A DNA stretch of 64,000 bases from Pseudomonas sp. SL4(2022) (GCF_026625725.1 NZ_CP113060.1:1122001-1186000); one strand, 5' to 3'; positions 39,545-49,463 are shown, counted from the stretch's first letter. The notes: generated from the sequence alone by a model not told the origin. Translations and numbers: made by a program.

Positions 39545-40465
39545 ATGTCCGTCCCTACCTACGACCAGTTCATTGAGCCGATCCTGCGCTACCTGGCCGC
39601 CACGCCCGAAGGCGCGACAGCACGTGACGCCCATGAAGCCGCTGCGGATGCTCTGAACCTTTCGGAAGCTCAGCGCCAAGAGCTGATTGCCAGCGGCCAG
39701 GCCACCTACAAAAACCGTGCAGGCTGGGCCCATGACCGTCTCAAGCGCGCCGGTTTGTCCAGCAGCGCCAAGCGTGGGTACTGGAAGCTGACTGACGCAG
39801 GCATTACCTATGCCGTCCAGCACCCCTACCCTCTGGCTGCAGATAAAGTCGAACAGCTCGCTATCGCGTTCATGAATGTAAAGCTCAGAAACCCGACTGA
39901 CGCCGTCCCCCTCGATGGACAAGAACAAACTGCGCCCGCGCATAGCTCAGCCACTATTAGCCCTGACGACCGCCTGGAACAGGCTCTACGTGAGCTACGT
40001 GAGGCCACGGCTGCAGACCTGCTGGATAACCTTCTGCAAGTCAGTCCTAACCGCTTTGAAGTCATCGTATTGGATGTGCTGCACAGTCTTGGCTACGGCG
40101 CTAGCCGTAACGACCTGCAGCGTATTGGCGGCAGTGGCGATGGTGGTATCGACGGGGTTATTTCGCTCGACAAGCTCGGCTTGGAAAAAGTCTACGTCCA
40201 GGCCAAACGTTGGCAAGGCACAGTTGGGCGGCCAGAACTGCAAGCCTTCTATGGCGCTCTCGCCGGACAGAAAGCCAAGCGTGGCGTGTTTATCACCACC
40301 TCAGGCTTCACGGCCCAGGCAATCGACTTTTCCCGCTCCGTAGAAGGCATGGTGCTGGTTGATGGCAGTCGGCTGGTCAATTTGATGATGGACTACGAGG
40401 TCGGAGTAACGTCGCGCCTACTTAAGCTGCCAAAGCTGGATAGTGACTACTTCGATGAGGAATGA
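39545..40465 (+). CDS. mrr: Mrr-type type IV restriction endonuclease
   Basis: From the ATG at 39545 the product is 306 residues. The N-terminal winged-helix Mrr_N domain spans about residues 1-95 (TYDQFIEPILRYLA), and the C-terminal nuclease has GGSGDGGIDGVI and VYVQAKRW, the Asp...Gln-x-Lys catalytic core, at about residues 197-228. Mrr cuts modified (methylated) DNA without a partner methylase. It lies between the NERD gene and the SIR2 gene, so it belongs to the defence part of the island. Confidence 0.9.
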   Translation: MSVPTYDQFIEPILRYLAATPEGATARDAHEAAADALNLSEAQRQELIASGQATYKNRAGWAHDRLKRAGLSSSAKRGYWKLTDAGITYAVQHPYPLAADKVEQLAIAFMNVKLRNPTDAVPLDGQEQTAPAHSSATISPDDRLEQALRELREATAADLLDNLLQVSPNRFEVIVLDVLHSLGYGASRNDLQRIGGSGDGGIDGVISLDKLGLEKVYVQAKRWQGTVGRPELQAFYGALAGQKAKRGVFITTSGFTAQAIDFSRSVEGMVLVDGSRLVNLMMDYEVGVTSRLLKLPKLDSDYFDEE

Positions 40466-40561
40466 CCCCAAATCACCTATCCATCATTTGCAGTTAGTGG
40501 CTGGCCACTCGGTCAGCCATTCCTTAGAGAACGACATACCTGCGATAGACGGTTAAGAAAA

Positions 40562-41608
40562 ATGGACCTACATACATTGAAGGCCCGCCTACAAGCCCAT
40601 TTAAGCGATGGACTTGTCACTATTGTGGGATCAGGGCTTTCTTGTGCAGAGGGCTTGCCTGGTATGGGTGAGCTTGCTGATCACCTGCTCGAAAACGTCG
40701 GTAATGCATTAACCGGTGCTGACGCTGCTGCGTGGAAGGCCGCAGCGGAGCTTATAACGACCAAAGGCTTGGAAGCAGCATTATTAGCTGCGCCACCCAC
40801 ACCACCGCTTGAGGCATCGATATCGGCCGAAACAGGCCAACTTATATCAGAGCGGGAGCGTGCCGTCGTTTCTGAGTTATTTGCAGGGACTCGAACGCTA
40901 AGGCTGACACGACTGCTGGGCCACTTAATCAAACCAGCAATAGGCATGGTAATCGTAACGACAAATTATGATCGCCTCGTCGAGATAGCTGCAGAGGAAG
41001 CGGGTATTGGTGCAGACACAATGTTTGTCGGCCGATTTGCAGGGCAGCTAAACGAACGCGAGAGTCGAATGAGCTTCTGTCGCGAAGCGACAGTCAAACC
41101 CCGCACAAAAATAGTTTCACTGCAGTACCGGTCACGAGCACTAATCTGTAAACCGCATGGAAGTCTTGATTGGTATGTTCGAGATGGTCGCCCTGTCTTC
41201 TATGCAGGTGACCTACCAGGAGCTACTCGGCTAATTATTACACCAGGTCAGAATAAATTTAGAAACGGCTATGAAAGCCCATTCGATCTTCATCGTACAC
41301 GAGCTAATGATGCAATTGATCGTGCTGGCCGCTACTTGATTCTTGGTTACGGCTTCAATGATGACCATCTTGAAACACACCTGACACCTGGCATTAAAAG
41401 TGGCAAGCCCACACTGATGCTCACACGATCCTTGTCGCACACGGCAAGACACCTTGCGCTCTCGCACTCCAATGTAATCGCACTTGAATACTCAGTAGTG
41501 GATGGGATCGAAGGTACAGCTGCCATTGTTGAAAAAAAGGAGTTCTTCTTTCCGAAAACCGGAATGTGGGACGTAGGTTTATTTGTAACGGAGGTTTTGG
41601 AACCATGA
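40562..41608 (+). CDS. SIR2-domain NADase of SIR2-HerA antiphage system
   Basis: The 348-residue product has a Rossmann-type SIR2 fold: VGSGLS at residues 22-27, TTNYDR at about 133-138, KPHGSLDW at about 197-204 and GYGFNDDH at about 262-269. These motifs bind NAD; in phage-defence SIR2 proteins the domain destroys NAD+ on infection. Its stop overlaps the start of a HerA ATPase (ATGA), giving the two-gene SIR2-HerA pair. The SIR2-HerA system is established by name; activity here is inferred. Confidence 0.88.
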   Translation: MDLHTLKARLQAHLSDGLVTIVGSGLSCAEGLPGMGELADHLLENVGNALTGADAAAWKAAAELITTKGLEAALLAAPPTPPLEASISAETGQLISERERAVVSELFAGTRTLRLTRLLGHLIKPAIGMVIVTTNYDRLVEIAAEEAGIGADTMFVGRFAGQLNERESRMSFCREATVKPRTKIVSLQYRSRALICKPHGSLDWYVRDGRPVFYAGDLPGATRLIITPGQNKFRNGYESPFDLHRTRANDAIDRAGRYLILGYGFNDDHLETHLTPGIKSGKPTLMLTRSLSHTARHLALSHSNVIALEYSVVDGIEGTAAIVEKKEFFFPKTGMWDVGLFVTEVLEP

Positions 41609-43359
41609 CAGCTATTCCCGCCGCGCTGCAATTTGTTGATACTGACTTGCTCGGTCGAGTTTCTTCTGTTGATACAAGCCGGGTCGCTATCGACGTTTCG
41701 AACTCCACACTGCTAACACGAATTGGTATCGGTAATCTCATCGCCATTAAAGGCAGCACTGAACGTGAATTCCTAATCGCGATTGCCGAGCGCGTTACAC
41801 GAACGCTGAGCGATGACCTTCCTGACGAGTTCCCTCCTGAGGGTGAAGAGCTGTCTCTAACGGCCTTACCGACAGATACGGTTCGGGGGGCACTGATTGG
41901 AACCTTTCGGACAGTCGACGGGGTTAAGAGCAACACGTTTAAACGAGGAGCTGATAGCTTTCCGCAGATCGATCGAGAGTGCTATGTAATTGAGGGTGCG
42001 AACCTTCAAAGATTCATGGGCATCCTTGGCGCGGATTACCCTGAAAACGAACGTCTGAAGCTGGGTTTTTTTGTCGCTGACCGTACAGCTGAAGCGATTG
42101 TTAGCGGCGATAAATTTTTTCAGCGGCATGCAGCAATTCTGGGTAGCACAGGCTCAGGTAAAAGCTATGCAGTGGCGCTAATTCTGGAACGCGCAGCTCA
42201 ACTCAAGTACCCGAATATTATTGTTTTTGATATGCATGGCGAGTATGCCCCGCTTGCCGACAAAACCAATGGCGGCTACGCGACACGCCTGCGTATCGCA
42301 GGGCCTGGTGATTTGACGAACCCAAGCGACGATGCTCTATTCCTGCCCTACTGGTTGCTTAATCGAGATGAAATGTTGTCGATGATTCTCGACCGTAGCG
42401 ACCAGAACGCGCCAAACCAGGCATCAAGATTCACGTCTCACGTACGCGCACTAAAGCAGAAAACCCTTGAAACTGAGGGTCAGGTCGATGTGGCAAAGAC
42501 TTTCACCGTTGACTCGCCAATCCCCTATGCAATCGAAGATCTCCTTTCTGTCCTGAATATAGATAACACGACAAAAGGTGTGGGTAAGACCGGCCCTGTT
42601 AAAGGTGAGTGGGAAGACAAGCTGACACGCTTCATCTCAAGAATGGAAGCAAAGCTAGATGACCGGCGCTACGGGTTCATGTTCACGCCCCCTGCAGTAG
42701 CTAATACGTATGGCTGGCTGGCAGCGCAAATCACCAGGCTACTTGGTGCGGCAGGTGGTCAAGGCATCAAGATCATCGATTTTTCAGAAGTGCCTTCTGA
42801 TGTGCTGCCTGTTGTAACTGGGACGCTAGCGCGGCTGCTATATGACGTGCAGTTCTGGATGGCCTCAGAGAAGCGCACTCCAGTTACCTTGCTCTGTGAC
42901 GAAGCCCACCTTTACTTACCTGTTCGCGACGATGCTGACGCAGTTCAACGGCAGGCCCTTGGGGCGTTCGAGAGAATTGCCAAAGAAGGACGAAAGTACG
43001 GCTTTTCACTACTTGTAGTAAGCCAACGGCCCTCAGATGTTAGCCGGACTATTTTGAGTCAGTGCAACAATTTTCTATCGCTACGACTCACAAACGATAT
43101 GGATCAAGGCGTCATCAAACGACTAATGCCTGACTCGTTAGCAGGTTTAACTAGCATTCTTCCTCTATTGGACACTGGTGAGGCGTTGATGCTTGGGGAC
43201 GCAGTGCTTTTGCCATCGCGTATTAAGTTAGATCTGCCCACCATCCGACCAGATAGCGCGACTCGGGATTTTTGGAAAGATTGGGGCTCTCAGGCTCCTG
43301 ATGTAGAAGCGCTAACTAAAGCAGTTGAGGCGCTAAGGAGCCAGACTAGAAACACTTAA
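41605..43359 (+). CDS. herA: HerA-type ATPase of SIR2-HerA antiphage system
   Basis: From the ATG at 41605 the product is 584 residues. An N-terminal HAS-barrel-like region (about 1-100) precedes a HerA/FtsK-type ATPase with Walker A GSTGSGKSYAVALI (about residues 179-192), the DMHGEYAPL segment and Walker B TLLCDEAHLYL (about 425-435). HerA proteins form hexamers; with SIR2 they form large complexes that sense phage and trigger NAD+ loss. Translational coupling to SIR2 supports a fixed ratio. Confidence 0.9.
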   Translation: MTAIPAALQFVDTDLLGRVSSVDTSRVAIDVSNSTLLTRIGIGNLIAIKGSTEREFLIAIAERVTRTLSDDLPDEFPPEGEELSLTALPTDTVRGALIGTFRTVDGVKSNTFKRGADSFPQIDRECYVIEGANLQRFMGILGADYPENERLKLGFFVADRTAEAIVSGDKFFQRHAAILGSTGSGKSYAVALILERAAQLKYPNIIVFDMHGEYAPLADKTNGGYATRLRIAGPGDLTNPSDDALFLPYWLLNRDEMLSMILDRSDQNAPNQASRFTSHVRALKQKTLETEGQVDVAKTFTVDSPIPYAIEDLLSVLNIDNTTKGVGKTGPVKGEWEDKLTRFISRMEAKLDDRRYGFMFTPPAVANTYGWLAAQITRLLGAAGGQGIKIIDFSEVPSDVLPVVTGTLARLLYDVQFWMASEKRTPVTLLCDEAHLYLPVRDDADAVQRQALGAFERIAKEGRKYGFSLLVVSQRPSDVSRTILSQCNNFLSLRLTNDMDQGVIKRLMPDSLAGLTSILPLLDTGEALMLGDAVLLPSRIKLDLPTIRPDSATRDFWKDWGSQAPDVEALTKAVEALRSQTRNT

Positions 43360-43443
43360 CTGATCATCGCTCAGTCAGAACAGATAGAGCAACCAAGCAT
43401 TACATGCTCATGAAAACCAGCCAAAAAAAACCAAGAAGATAAC

Positions 43444-44700
43444 ATGTCGAAATTCATAAGCCCTGAAATTCAGAAGTTACTGCACGAAATAACAAACGAA
43501 AGCGATTTATCACGAATATTTTCACTGTGGTCCTACAACAGAGAAAAACTTGAAGGCCTAAGACTACTTACAAACTTGGAAAATTACAGCTCGAAAATAA
43601 TACCCGAATACATCAAAAAAACCGTATTCGAAGGAAAATCAAAGGTTTTCGTACAAGAGTTTTACAAGAGCGAAAATCTATTTGCCTTAAGCAATGAAAT
43701 ACTGGACAAACATCAGAGCAGCGCATCACTTGCGGTTCCAATTGATTACTCACTGCTCCTTGATTCTAACTACGTAGGCTCGGCAGATTTATTTCTCAGA
43801 GGAATCTCGCTCGGCAACAACCATGAAGCCTTTACAAAATCAATCCACCACATAACACAAAACAAAATAAACTGCGACGCACTTCCTTATTTATTAGAAA
43901 ACGCCGAGCACATCACAGAGCGAATGAATGACGTCAAAAGAACATTTGCAAATTTCTTGCGTATAACATCTGCGACGCCGAAAGGAGAGCATATTCACAC
44001 AATAGATGATTTAGAATTTAGTTTAACTGAAGCTGAGTCACTCTCCCTTGCGGATCAAAGGATTCAGAATTTCTTTGGTGATAAAGAGATCCTTCAGCAT
44101 CAGATTTCGCGTCAAAAAATAGATTTTTACTTGATTCTTTCAATAATACATATTGAGCACCAGACGAAGGGTAGCCTGGAGGAGAAATTCTTAGCCCTAA
44201 TAAAGATCATGCACACAGAGCTCCCAGGCATTGCTTTAAGAGAGCTAGCCATAGCCTACAAGTACTTCAAAAACAACAACTCAATTTTCATATTGGCAAA
44301 CGTTGGCAAGCTCATAAAAGAAGAAGAAGACGCTCTTAAGGCAATAAGAAACATAAGCTGGGACTTTCATTTTTTTCGTCTAATGGAGACGTGGGCGTCA
44401 GACACATCAAAAGGAGCGTTCTTTATACCTATATTTGTAACTTTAGATAAGCGCTTAGCCAACTTAAACGAGATACATCCAATCAAATATTCTGTATTCC
44501 ATGACACCGAAAGAAAAATGTATACCGCACCAACATATAGCATCAAGGATCAGATAGATAACAAGGCATGCCGCCTTATACTCGAGGAGTATTTTACCAC
44601 TCAAAAAATAAATCACAGATCCCAAACCAAACATTTATCACCAGATGCAATTGAAGAGCGTATCACACAGAAAGGCTCTGACTTGAATGCCGTTTTTTAA
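43444..44700 (+). CDS. Unknown AT-rich gene after SIR2-HerA; possible PIN-like nuclease
   Basis: The 418-residue product is not recognised. It begins 84 bases after herA, has its own AAGAAG ribosome site, and is clearly lower in GC and richer in Lys, Ile and Asn than its neighbours, a sign of transfer. Two segments recall PIN nucleases: LLLDSNYVG (about residues 101-109) and PIFVTLDKRLANL (about 327-339), with Asp residues in the places of the metal-binding acids. The match is weak. It may be a third part of the defence system or a separate gene. Confidence 0.6.
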   Translation: MSKFISPEIQKLLHEITNESDLSRIFSLWSYNREKLEGLRLLTNLENYSSKIIPEYIKKTVFEGKSKVFVQEFYKSENLFALSNEILDKHQSSASLAVPIDYSLLLDSNYVGSADLFLRGISLGNNHEAFTKSIHHITQNKINCDALPYLLENAEHITERMNDVKRTFANFLRITSATPKGEHIHTIDDLEFSLTEAESLSLADQRIQNFFGDKEILQHQISRQKIDFYLILSIIHIEHQTKGSLEEKFLALIKIMHTELPGIALRELAIAYKYFKNNNSIFILANVGKLIKEEEDALKAIRNISWDFHFFRLMETWASDTSKGAFFIPIFVTLDKRLANLNEIHPIKYSVFHDTERKMYTAPTYSIKDQIDNKACRLILEEYFTTQKINHRSQTKHLSPDAIEERITQKGSDLNAVF

Positions 44701-45063
44701 CTGCATAACAAGTGGTATCCAGGGCTCATTGATTGCTGACTCGAACTACGCAAGGAACAGATCGGAATACTCCGTTTATCCGAGTATATTTCTGCAAGCG
44801 ATCAGCCGCCCTGCATTACCCAAATCACATGGTGAGACAGGCTGATGACCCGCAACGTCCGCATCATGCCATTCCTTGGAGAGAAGCAGCTGCCGGTTCC
44901 AGAAGCGGCGCGCGGTACAAAAAACAGTACGCTCGCGGTACAGTGCCCAGCTTTTACAGACTTCGCTAAATTACGCTTAACCAGCTCTACAACGCTACTT
45001 TCAGCTAACTGTACCTGCGCTAAGCCACGCCCGATTTCACTGGACTTGCAGCGTTTCTAGGCA
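44701..45063. other. Non-coding or decayed stretch at right end of island
   Basis: The 363 bases between the unknown gene and the tRNA fragment hold only short frames of 60-80 codons, none with a recognisable domain. An integrase would be expected next to an attachment site, but I see no integrase motif. The stretch may be a degraded remnant. Confidence 0.4.
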
Positions 45064-45109
45064 ACTCATAATCCTTTGCTCCACGGTTCGAGTCCGTGTG
45101 GGTCCAACA
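45064..45109 (+). repeat. Duplicated 3' part of tRNA-Ile2 (attachment-site repeat)
   Basis: These 46 bases match 35246-35291 of the tRNA gene (anticodon to CCA end) with 43 identities. The differences fall in the variable loop, acceptor stem and CCA (ACA here), so it is not a working tRNA. A tRNA 3' fragment as direct repeat is the classic right end of an integrated island. The island enclosed is about 9.8 kb. Confidence 0.8.
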
Positions 45110-45112
45110 AAC

Positions 45113-45137
45113 AAAAGCCGCGTATTACGCGGCTTTT
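45113..45137 (+). terminator. Terminator hairpin after tRNA fragment
   Basis: AAAAGCCGCG-TATTA-CGCGGCTTTT follows the tRNA fragment and resembles the one after the intact tRNA. It could also serve as a terminator for the reverse EAL gene ending at 45165. Confidence 0.7.
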
Positions 45138-45164
45138 GCAGTCCTGCTTAGCGCTACGCGCCTG

Positions 45165-46526
45165 TCAGCCATTCTGGCGTTGCACAAAAGCGCTGAAAGC
45201 CTCAAGTGGCAGGGGCTTGCTGAATAGGTAGCCCTGAAACTGTACACACCCGTTACTCAGCAGAAACTGCTGCTGCGCGGCGGTTTCCACGCCTTCGGCG
45301 ATCACCGACATGCCCATGCTTTGCCCGAGCGCGATAACAGTGCGCACGATGGTTTCACTGCTGCTGTCGGTGAGTACGTCGCATATAAAGGATCGGTCGA
45401 TTTTCAGCGTGTTGAGGGGCAGTCGTTTGAGGTGGCTGAGGGAGGAAAAACCGGTGCCGAAATCATCCAGGGAAAACCGCACGCCGCGCTCACCGAGCAC
45501 CTGCATCTTGTTCAGCAAGTCATCGATGTCTTGCACGATCAGCGTCTCGGTCAATTCCAACTCCAGGCGACTGGTCTCAATCGCCTGTTCATCGACGAGT
45601 TTCAGCAGGTCGATTGCAAAGTCGGCCTGATGAAACTGTTTTTGACTGATGTTGACCGCCAGCCCCAAGGCGGCGTGGCGAGGGTCATCTTTCCAGCAAT
45701 GCAATTGCTTGACGGACTGCTCCAGCACCCACTGACCGATCGGGATGATCATCCCGGTTTTCTCGGCGTGATCGATGAACTCCGCAGGGGGGACAAGACC
45801 CCGTTGCGGGTGCTGCCAACGGATCAGGACTTCGGCGCCGGTAACGCGGCCCACGTGGTTCAGCTGAGGCTGGAAATACAGCACGAACTGCCCGTCCCGC
45901 AGCGCAATCTGTAGATCACGGTCGAGAATAGAGCGCTCCGCCGCATCGCTTTGCAGGATGTGCAGCAGCACAAAGAGCATCAGCATGGCGGCACCGCCTT
46001 GGAACCAGGAGCCCACTGCTCTCACTTCATCGGGCAGGCTGTAGGCATGGGTTGGACTCCAGGGAGAGGATGCCAGGGCGGTAAACAGCACCAGGCACAT
46101 CAAGGCAACACCGTAGCGTAGCCACAGGCTTTCGTTGCGAAATGACATCAGGGCGGCCACAGCCAGTGGCAAGAGGTACAAATGGGTCGCACGCGGCGCG
46201 CCGGCTGTGTGCGGGTCAAGCACCAGGGTCATGCCGACGATCACCAGAATGATCACCCCGAACAACAGCAAATTGGCACTGCGAACCTTGTTGCGCAGGG
46301 TGAGGATAAATACACCCAAGCCACACAGGATCAGGACAATGTCCATCAGCACGATGGCCCAGTAACCCCGTAACGCAAAAAAAACGCCCCAAAAACTACC
46401 CACCAGCAACAGCACCAAACTGGCCAGCACCCGCATACGCCGCTCACGGCGTTCGCCGATCAGGGCCAGATCGGTGGAATACCAAAGTTTGATGATTTGC
46501 CGGATAAAGGCCGAAAGGGCGCTCAT
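45165..46526 (-). CDS. EAL-domain cyclic-di-GMP phosphodiesterase, membrane
   Basis: The 453-residue product has an N-terminal membrane region with about five hydrophobic segments (about residues 30-190) and a C-terminal EAL domain. Catalytic residues look complete: GAEVLIRW (EVL form), [28 protein letters not shown] and IAEGVE. It should hydrolyse cyclic di-GMP to pGpG. It follows a GGDEF gene on the same strand by 91 bases, so synthesis and breakdown may be paired. Confidence 0.9.
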   Translation of the reverse strand: MSALSAFIRQIIKLWYSTDLALIGERRERRMRVLASLVLLLVGSFWGVFFALRGYWAIVLMDIVLILCGLGVFILTLRNKVRSANLLLFGVIILVIVGMTLVLDPHTAGAPRATHLYLLPLAVAALMSFRNESLWLRYGVALMCLVLFTALASSPWSPTHAYSLPDEVRAVGSWFQGGAAMLMLFVLLHILQSDAAERSILDRDLQIALRDGQFVLYFQPQLNHVGRVTGAEVLIRWQHPQRGLVPPAEFIDHAEKTGMIIPIGQWVLEQSVKQLHCWKDDPRHAALGLAVNISQKQFHQADFAIDLLKLVDEQAIETSRLELELTETLIVQDIDDLLNKMQVLGERGVRFSLDDFGTGFSSLSHLKRLPLNTLKIDRSFICDVLTDSSSETIVRTVIALGQSMGMSVIAEGVETAAQQQFLLSNGCVQFQGYLFSKPLPLEAFSAFVQRQNG

Positions 46527-46617
46527 TGAATGTCTCTAATAGACCTGTTTTGGAGCCGCGCAGGCGAATGGAGCACCCCGGAGCGCCCGAGTCAGTGTAG
46601 ACGGCCATGCCGCCGCG

Positions 46618-47715
46618 TCATGTGCCATCGCTCGGCCCACGCGACACATCAATAACTGAGTCGCGGTACACCAGGCGATTACGGCCCTGTTCCTTGCCCC
46701 GGTACAAGCGCTTGTCCGCGCAGCGATACAGTTGTTCCGCGCTTTCACCATCGGTGGGCCACTCGGCTAATCCGAGGGTCACACTGAGGAAAATCTGCTG
46801 TTCACCATAGAGCAACGCTCGGCTGGCGATCTGTTCACGCAGCATTTCCACCAGCGGCACGGCGGCTTGCTGATCCGTGTTGCGCAGCAGCAGACCAAAT
46901 TCTTCACCGCCCAGGCGACCCAGGCTGTCGGTGTTGCGCAGGCGCTGGCTGAGGCTGTTGCAGATGTGGCGCAAGGCCTGATCGCCCGCATCGTGGCCGT
47001 ACTGGTCATTGACCGCCTTAAAGTGGTCAACATCGAGGATCACCAGCACCAGACGCCCCTGGCTACGCCGGACTTCGCGCACACTCTGTTCCAGGCTCTG
47101 CTGGAAGCTGCCACGGCTGGCCACCCCCGTCAGCGCATCGGTTCGAGCCATTTGCTGCAACTGCTGGTGGGCCAGGGCACGCCGGGTTTCGTAGAGGTGC
47201 ACGAAGATGATGATCATCACCCCGCAGAACACGGCATTACCCAAGTCGATCAGGCCTTCGGCATCCCAGCGTAGCGGATAGGTGTAGAGGTAAAGCAGGC
47301 AGGCGCCGAGTACAAAGGGTAGCGCCAGCAAGCTGCCGCGCGTGCGCCCAAGCAGTAGATAGGAGAGCACGGGGATGCTGTATACCCAGACGAAAGCCGT
47401 CTTGGAGGCATTGGGAATGACGATGATATACAGCAGAAAACTGAAGGTCGGCAGCAGGTAGAGGTACACCCAGGGCAACAAATTTCGCACCCGGATAATT
47501 CGCCAGGCGCCCCACAGCAAAATCCCGGTGACCAGTAACTCGAAACTGGCAAACAGGTAATTGCCAGCCATGAACTGCAACATGCAGAACACGCCGAGGG
47601 TCAGCCCGGTGGCAGCAAAGATCATGCGGATCAAGGAACGCTGGCCAATGTCCTGCATATCGTCGACAGCAGCACTTTTGTCAGCGCCCCGCTTGGCTCG
47701 CGATCGGAAGAACAT
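46618..47715 (-). CDS. GGDEF-domain diguanylate cyclase, membrane
   Basis: The 365-residue product has an N-terminal sensor region with about six hydrophobic segments (about residues 27-180) and a C-terminal GGDEF domain: DALTGVASRGSF, LDVDHFKAVNDQYGH, and GRLGGEEFG as active site. An RxxD inhibitory site (RNTD) lies five residues before GGEEF, so product feedback is likely. It should make cyclic di-GMP. It is divergent from tyrS. Confidence 0.92.
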   Translation of the reverse strand: MFFRSRAKRGADKSAAVDDMQDIGQRSLIRMIFAATGLTLGVFCMLQFMAGNYLFASFELLVTGILLWGAWRIIRVRNLLPWVYLYLLPTFSFLLYIIVIPNASKTAFVWVYSIPVLSYLLLGRTRGSLLALPFVLGACLLYLYTYPLRWDAEGLIDLGNAVFCGVMIIIFVHLYETRRALAHQQLQQMARTDALTGVASRGSFQQSLEQSVREVRRSQGRLVLVILDVDHFKAVNDQYGHDAGDQALRHICNSLSQRLRNTDSLGRLGGEEFGLLLRNTDQQAAVPLVEMLREQIASRALLYGEQQIFLSVTLGLAEWPTDGESAEQLYRCADKRLYRGKEQGRNRLVYRDSVIDVSRGPSDGT

Positions 47716-48012
47716 GGCTCGGCCCTGCCCGGATGGCGGAGTGATGGCTCACTGTGCCTCAACTCGCGCCCTCAATACCAGATGGTTGCTGCACCGCAGT
47801 CAACCACGGGCGGTTGACGTGCTCGCCACAGCCGGTAAAGTGCCGGCCCATGCACACACGTCATCTCTGCCCCATCGCTGCGTTTTATTACGCCCTGCTC
47901 CCTCTCACCAGGCGGTAGATGCGTTGTTGCATGTCCGATCCGCCTGAGGCGGCCCGGATAGCACACCCTCACTCCAGTCTCCTCAGGCCTTTGCCTTCAC
48001 CAGGAGACACCT
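47716..48012. promoter_or_regulatory. Divergent region between GGDEF gene and tyrS
   Basis: This 297-base gap should hold divergent promoters. It has no credible gene. I see no T-box, which would be unexpected in Pseudomonas. The tyrS start is preceded by AGGAGA. Confidence 0.3.
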
Positions 48013-49254
48013 ATGTCCAGCAACACCTTTGATCTGCTCGACCAGCTTGATGCCCGTGGTTTTATCCACCAGAGCACCGACCTCGATGGCCTGCGCCTGG
48101 CGCTCAACCAAGGCCCGCTCACCTTCTACCTTGGCTTTGATGCCACGGCGGACAGCCTGCACGTCGGCCATTTGCAGGCGTTGATGCTGGTGCGCCACCT
48201 GCAACGCGCCGGGCACAAGCCGATCCTGCTGATTGGCGGCGCGACCACGCGCATCGGCGACCCGAGCTTTCGCGACAGCAGCCGACCAGTGCTGACGGAA
48301 GCGCAGATCCAGCACAACATTGCCGGAATTACCGGCTGCTTTGCCCGCTACATCCAGCTCGGCGATGGCCCCTGCGACGGTTTGGTGGTGGACAACGCCG
48401 ACTGGCTGGACGGCATCGGCTACCTGCAGTTTCTCGATCAGGTCGGCCGGCACTTTTCCATCAACCGCCTGTTGACCTTCGACGCCGTGCGCAACCGCCT
48501 GGAGCGTGGGCATTCGCTGAGCGTTCAGGCGTTCGGCTACACCCTGCTGCAGGCCCATGACTTCACTGAGTTGGCGCGCCGACACAATTGCACCCTGCAA
48601 CTGGGCGGAGCCGACCAGTGGGCGAATATCATCAATGGTGTGGAGTTGGGCCGGCGCCAGGACTGTCAGCCGCTGTTCGGCCTGACCATGCCGCTGCTGA
48701 CCACCCGTGACGGGCGCAAGATGGGCAAATCCGCCAGCGGCGCGGTGTGGCTGAATGGCGACAAGCTCGCGCCGTACGACTTCTGGCAGTTCTGGCGGGA
48801 TTGCGATGATGCCGATGTCGGGCGCTTTCTCGCCCTGTTCAGCGAACTGCCGCTGGATGAGGTGGTGCGCTTGAGCGCCCTCAAGGGCGCCGAACTGAAC
48901 CAGGCGAAGATCATCCTGGCCAACGCTGCCACAGCCCTGGCCCACGGTGAACAAGCTGCCCGCGACGCCGCAGCCACCGCTCTGGCGTTATTTAGCGCAA
49001 AAGACACGGCTGCCGAGCTGCCGCAGCTAAGCGTCAGCCCGGAAGACCTTGCTAGCGGTTTGAGCCTCACCGATCTGCTGCTACGCCATAACGTGCAGCC
49101 CTCACGCAGCGCAGTACGCCGCCTGGCGAGCGGCGGCGGCCTGCTGCTGGATGGCGAACGTCAGAGCAACCCGGACCAACCACTGCAGGCCTGGCAACTG
49201 GGCCGGCGGCTGAGCCTGGGCAAGAAGCGTCATTACCTGTTGCAGGCGCGGTGA
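48013..49254 (+). CDS. tyrS: Tyrosyl-tRNA synthetase, TyrS type
   Basis: The 413-residue class I synthetase attaches Tyr to tRNA-Tyr. The HIGH motif is HVGH in [13 protein letters not shown] (about residues 37-49), KMSKS appears as KMGKS (about 236-240), and a C-terminal S4-like RNA-binding domain is at about residues 345-410. Pseudomonas often carries two tyrosyl-tRNA synthetases of different types (tyrS and tyrZ); the form here starts unlike the tyrZ type. Whether a second copy exists cannot be seen. Confidence 0.93.
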   Translation: MSSNTFDLLDQLDARGFIHQSTDLDGLRLALNQGPLTFYLGFDATADSLHVGHLQALMLVRHLQRAGHKPILLIGGATTRIGDPSFRDSSRPVLTEAQIQHNIAGITGCFARYIQLGDGPCDGLVVDNADWLDGIGYLQFLDQVGRHFSINRLLTFDAVRNRLERGHSLSVQAFGYTLLQAHDFTELARRHNCTLQLGGADQWANIINGVELGRRQDCQPLFGLTMPLLTTRDGRKMGKSASGAVWLNGDKLAPYDFWQFWRDCDDADVGRFLALFSELPLDEVVRLSALKGAELNQAKIILANAATALAHGEQAARDAAATALALFSAKDTAAELPQLSVSPEDLASGLSLTDLLLRHNVQPSRSAVRRLASGGGLLLDGERQSNPDQPLQAWQLGRRLSLGKKRHYLLQAR

Positions 49255-49272
49255 TGCACCGGTCATGGTTTT

Positions 49273-49404
49273 ATCGCGGGAGGGGCTGGGCGGCATTCCG
49301 CTTTAGCCGCGATAACAGCCGTTAAAAGCTCGCTGCTAAAGCGCCTCCCACACACGACACAGGACAGCGTTAGCGTAGGGTGGACCCCGCTGCACCGGTC
49401 CACC
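49273..49404. repeat. Intergenic inverted repeats between tyrS and ureohydrolase
   Basis: ATCGCGG (49273) pairs with CCGCGAT (49307-49313) inside a wider GGGAGG/CCTCCC pair (49278-49283 and 49344-49349), and GGTGGACC (49379) pairs with GGTCCACC (49397). These resemble degenerate repeated intergenic elements of Pseudomonas. They may end the convergent tyrS and ureohydrolase transcripts. Confidence 0.45.
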
Positions 49405-49463
49405 AAGGGCAACCGTGCGGACGCCCAGGGTGGAAATAAAACGCGATTTCCAGCCAACGCCCG

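Noticed and set aside
44733..45060. Short frames at the right end of the island
   Set aside because: No ribosome site, domain or composition suggests that they are translated.
45064..45109. Second tRNA-Ile2 gene
   Set aside because: Only the 3' 46 bases are present, the 5' half is missing and CCA is changed to ACA, so it is a repeat, not a gene.
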